NCBI GenBank assembly: GCA_937969395.1
Contig: CALBVI010000233.1
Location: 1 to 6,177 of the forward strand
From: an uncultured Spongiibacteraceae bacterium
GTDB lineage: Bacteria > Pseudomonadota > Gammaproteobacteria > Pseudomonadales > Dasaniaceae
Direction: 5' to 3'
Length of the DNA: 6,177 nucleotides
The translations under genes were made by a program, and so were the position numbers. The number at the start of each line of letters is the position of its first letter. Position 1 is the stretch's first letter. A model generated the notes under the pieces. That model had not been told where the DNA came from, did no database searches, and was given only the letters and a program-made list of their open reading frames with translations. This document shows, one piece after another, positions 5,135 to 6,177 of the stretch.

Positions 5135-5165
5135 TTGTTCCTATTGTTGGGGGTTTATGTCGTTA
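5135..5165 (-). repeat. Junction repeat, type A copy 1
   Basis: This 31-base stretch matches 5565-5595 at 29 of 31 positions, exactly 430 bases away. Read leftward it covers the last codons and stop of the upstream gene (ACATAA), the core AAACCCCC, then AACAATAGGAACAA with the ribosome binding site of the next gene. Conservation across a stop codon and non-coding linker, while the flanking genes differ, points to a duplicated or exchanged boundary element. Confidence 0.8.
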
Positions 5166-5562
5166 CCGACATTAGGTGATTTCGGACGGCTTGAAACTCT
5201 GCGTTACGATGTGAGTGCCAGCCGTATATTCGTGTCACGCCGTGGTTGTGGCCGTTGGCTCTCAGGTAGTCTTTGCACCCTTGCTCTGTAAAGCAGGCTG
5301 TTACGAACATCCACTTGTCAATGTAATAGGCTTTCTCCACACGATCGGGTAACTCGCCTCTTTCATCCAATGTATCGAGTAATTTGATTTCATCTTCATC
5401 GTGTTCGATATCAGCCATTTCATGGTTGTACCACTCGTAATCGCTGACATGGCCTTCGCTCATCCCATAGATACGCTCTTTTTCCTGAACGATAAACATA
5501 GGCTGATCCGTCATGCGATTGTCTTGCATGTTGATCAGCTCGCCAATGGTTTCAATGTCCAT
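5155..5562 (-). CDS. Phage-type hypothetical protein (135 aa) with conserved C-terminal module
   Basis: The N-terminal half is acidic (SEGHVSDYEWYNHEMADIEHDEDEIK pattern at about 35-60) and begins with a strand-like PMFIVQEKERIYG. The second half, KAYYIDKWMFVTACFTEQGCKDYL followed by NGHNHGVTRIYGWHSHRNAEFQAVRNHL (about 77-130), resembles the C-terminal part of small hypothetical proteins common in phages of Gammaproteobacteria. It has two Cys (C90, C96) and several His, but no recognised catalytic or metal motif. AGGA (plus-strand 5569-5572) lies six bases before the ATG, a good start. Function unknown. Confidence 0.8.
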   Translation of the reverse strand: MDIETIGELINMQDNRMTDQPMFIVQEKERIYGMSEGHVSDYEWYNHEMADIEHDEDEIKLLDTLDERGELPDRVEKAYYIDKWMFVTACFTEQGCKDYLRANGHNHGVTRIYGWHSHRNAEFQAVRNHLMSVTT

Positions 5563-5564
5563 TA

Positions 5565-5595
5565 TTGTTCCTGTTGTTGGGGGTTTATTTCGTTA
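5565..5595 (-). repeat. Junction repeat, type A copy 2
   Basis: Partner of 5135-5165 with two differences. Read leftward it contains the end and stop of the 111-residue gene (AAATAA), the core AAACCCCC, then AACAACAGGAACAA and the ATG of the 135-residue gene. Here the AGGA is six bases from the ATG; in the other copy the start is four bases further away. Confidence 0.8.
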
Positions 5596-5920
5596 GTAGT
5601 GGTTCATCGCAAATCGGGCATTCTCCGATCTGCAAAAAACTGTTATGAGAAAAGCTCCATTTACTGGCCAATTCAATGTGGCTTTGCGTCATCAAATGCC
5701 AATCTGTGCTATTTGGCTGCGCACCATCAATATCATAAACATGTGCTCCGTGAAGGTAAGCAGCATGGTCGCGTTCAGTGTTAATAACTAAATATCCATT
5801 AGGATATAAAGATTGAAGCATCGGCGCGAGTTGATAGCAGGCACCACTCTTGTAGACAGTAACAACAGCCGGATCGGTTTCGCGTAGCAATCTAATAAAT
5901 TTGTGAATAGGTGGCTGCAT
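5585..5920 (-). CDS. Phage-type hypothetical protein (111 aa) with possible Cys-His-Asp centre
   Basis: The pattern SGACYQLAPML (25-35) followed by RDHAAYL (50-56) and HVYDIDG (60-66) recalls small phage proteins in which a Cys at the head of a helix is followed by a His on a strand and an Asp. That order, here C28, H52 and D63 or D65, is also seen in papain- and transglutaminase-like folds, so a cysteine hydrolase-like role is conceivable but unproven. The C-terminus has one ECPICDEP knuckle, half of a zinc site. There is no Shine-Dalgarno; only ACCCCACT separates the start from the previous stop, so translation probably depends on coupling with the 71-residue gene. Confidence 0.78.
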   Translation of the reverse strand: MQPPIHKFIRLLRETDPAVVTVYKSGACYQLAPMLQSLYPNGYLVINTERDHAAYLHGAHVYDIDGAQPNSTDWHLMTQSHIELASKWSFSHNSFLQIGECPICDEPLLTK

Positions 5921-5939
5921 AGTGGGGTTTATGTTGATG
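5920..5939 (-). repeat. Junction sequence, type B copy 2
   Basis: Matches 4901-4920 at 17 of 20 positions. Read leftward it covers the last codons and stop of the 71-residue gene, the core AAACCCC, and ACTATG, the last three bases being the start codon of the 111-residue gene (the first bases of that codon lie inside the repeat). Unlike type A it carries no AGGA. Confidence 0.65.
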
Positions 5940-6144
5940 CTCGTGATTTGATTTCGATCACTTCCATTACTCTTTGCATTGATCCGGGTTTTTTGCGCTT
6001 ATCTTCGCACTCCTTGTGGGTCTTGCAGTAGACCGGATAGTCTTCATAGCTGAACGTGTCACACATGACTATCAAGTACCTAGATTCGGCGGCTTCTGGA
6101 TCGTTTAACCATCTGTCTATGTCTTTCTTTGTTGTTGCGCTCAT
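5929..6144 (-). CDS. Small phage-type hypothetical protein (71 aa)
   Basis: The central stretch SRYLIVMCDTFSYEDYPVYC (21-40) and the later MQRVMEVIEI (56-65) match a short protein type I recall as frequent in phages and prophages, with no assigned function. It looks like a compact alpha/beta fold with a lysine-rich middle (KTHKECEDKRKK) and three Cys. AGGA (plus-strand 6152-6155) lies seven bases before the ATG, a clear start. Its stop is eight bases before the next gene, so the two are probably co-translated. Confidence 0.78.
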   Translation of the reverse strand: MSATTKKDIDRWLNDPEAAESRYLIVMCDTFSYEDYPVYCKTHKECEDKRKKPGSMQRVMEVIEIKSRAST

Positions 6145-6177
6145 AGTTCTATCCTGGGGTTTGCGTTCCTGTTTTAC
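6145..6177 (-). promoter_or_regulatory. Upstream junction with ribosome binding site
   Basis: Read leftward this edge holds CAGGAACGCAAACCCC and then AGGATAGAACT before the ATG of the 71-residue gene. It shares the AAACCCC core (plus-strand 6156-6162) with the four other junctions and the CAGGAAC element with the type A copies, though the order of the two is reversed. A further gene probably ends just beyond the window. Confidence 0.5.

Noticed and set aside
4953..5291. Plus-strand 112-residue frame
   Set aside because: Covers two leftward genes and a junction repeat, has no ribosome binding site and no family resemblance.
5401..5784. Plus-strand 127-residue frame
   Set aside because: Antisense to two better-supported leftward genes; the translation shows no domain pattern.

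Overview
The window reads as part of a tailed-phage genome or prophage, probably from a marine or alga-associated gammaproteobacterium. This is inferred from four things. The genes are small, tightly packed and often overlap by 1-10 bases. A polysaccharide-degrading pair sits where tail or depolymerase genes would. There is a lone tRNA-Cys. A leftward run of very short genes resembles the accessory early genes of phages of Gram-negative bacteria. No capsid, terminase, integrase or replication gene is inside the window, so the phage assignment rests on style and on family resemblance recalled without a search.

Layout. (1) Bases 1-2123, rightward: the end of a GH16 glycoside hydrolase gene and, with an ATGA overlap, a PL14-like polysaccharide lyase with a helical N-terminus and a probable Ig-like domain. 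Both keep their key active-site residues. (2) Bases 2120-3240, leftward: a palindromic operator/promoter, a 56-residue lysine-rich protein apparently translated without a leader, a second copy of the operator core, a 73-residue protein, a tRNA-Cys(GCA) with encoded CCA, and an exported protein with ten cysteines. (3) Bases 3237-3412: non-coding, between the leftward and rightward units. (4) Bases 3413-4634, rightward: five reading frames chained by overlaps. Three are micro-ORFs (32, 25 and 36 residues), followed by a four-helix membrane protein with a long extracytoplasmic coiled coil and a small winged-helix-like protein. (5) Bases 4637-4668: a 12-bp-stem terminator between convergent units. 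(6) Bases 4667-6177, leftward: five small genes separated by near-identical junction sequences centred on AAACCCC, several carrying the AGGA ribosome binding site.

How they may work together (inference). The two carbohydrate enzymes would degrade capsule, exopolysaccharide or algal matrix at the cell surface. The tRNA-Cys may support translation of the adjacent cysteine-rich secreted protein. The twin operators probably co-regulate the leftward unit, and the 56-residue protein is a possible autoregulator. The overlapping membrane cassette has no recognisable match and is the best candidate for an undescribed function. The repeated junctions suggest that the leftward accessory genes are exchanged as modules.
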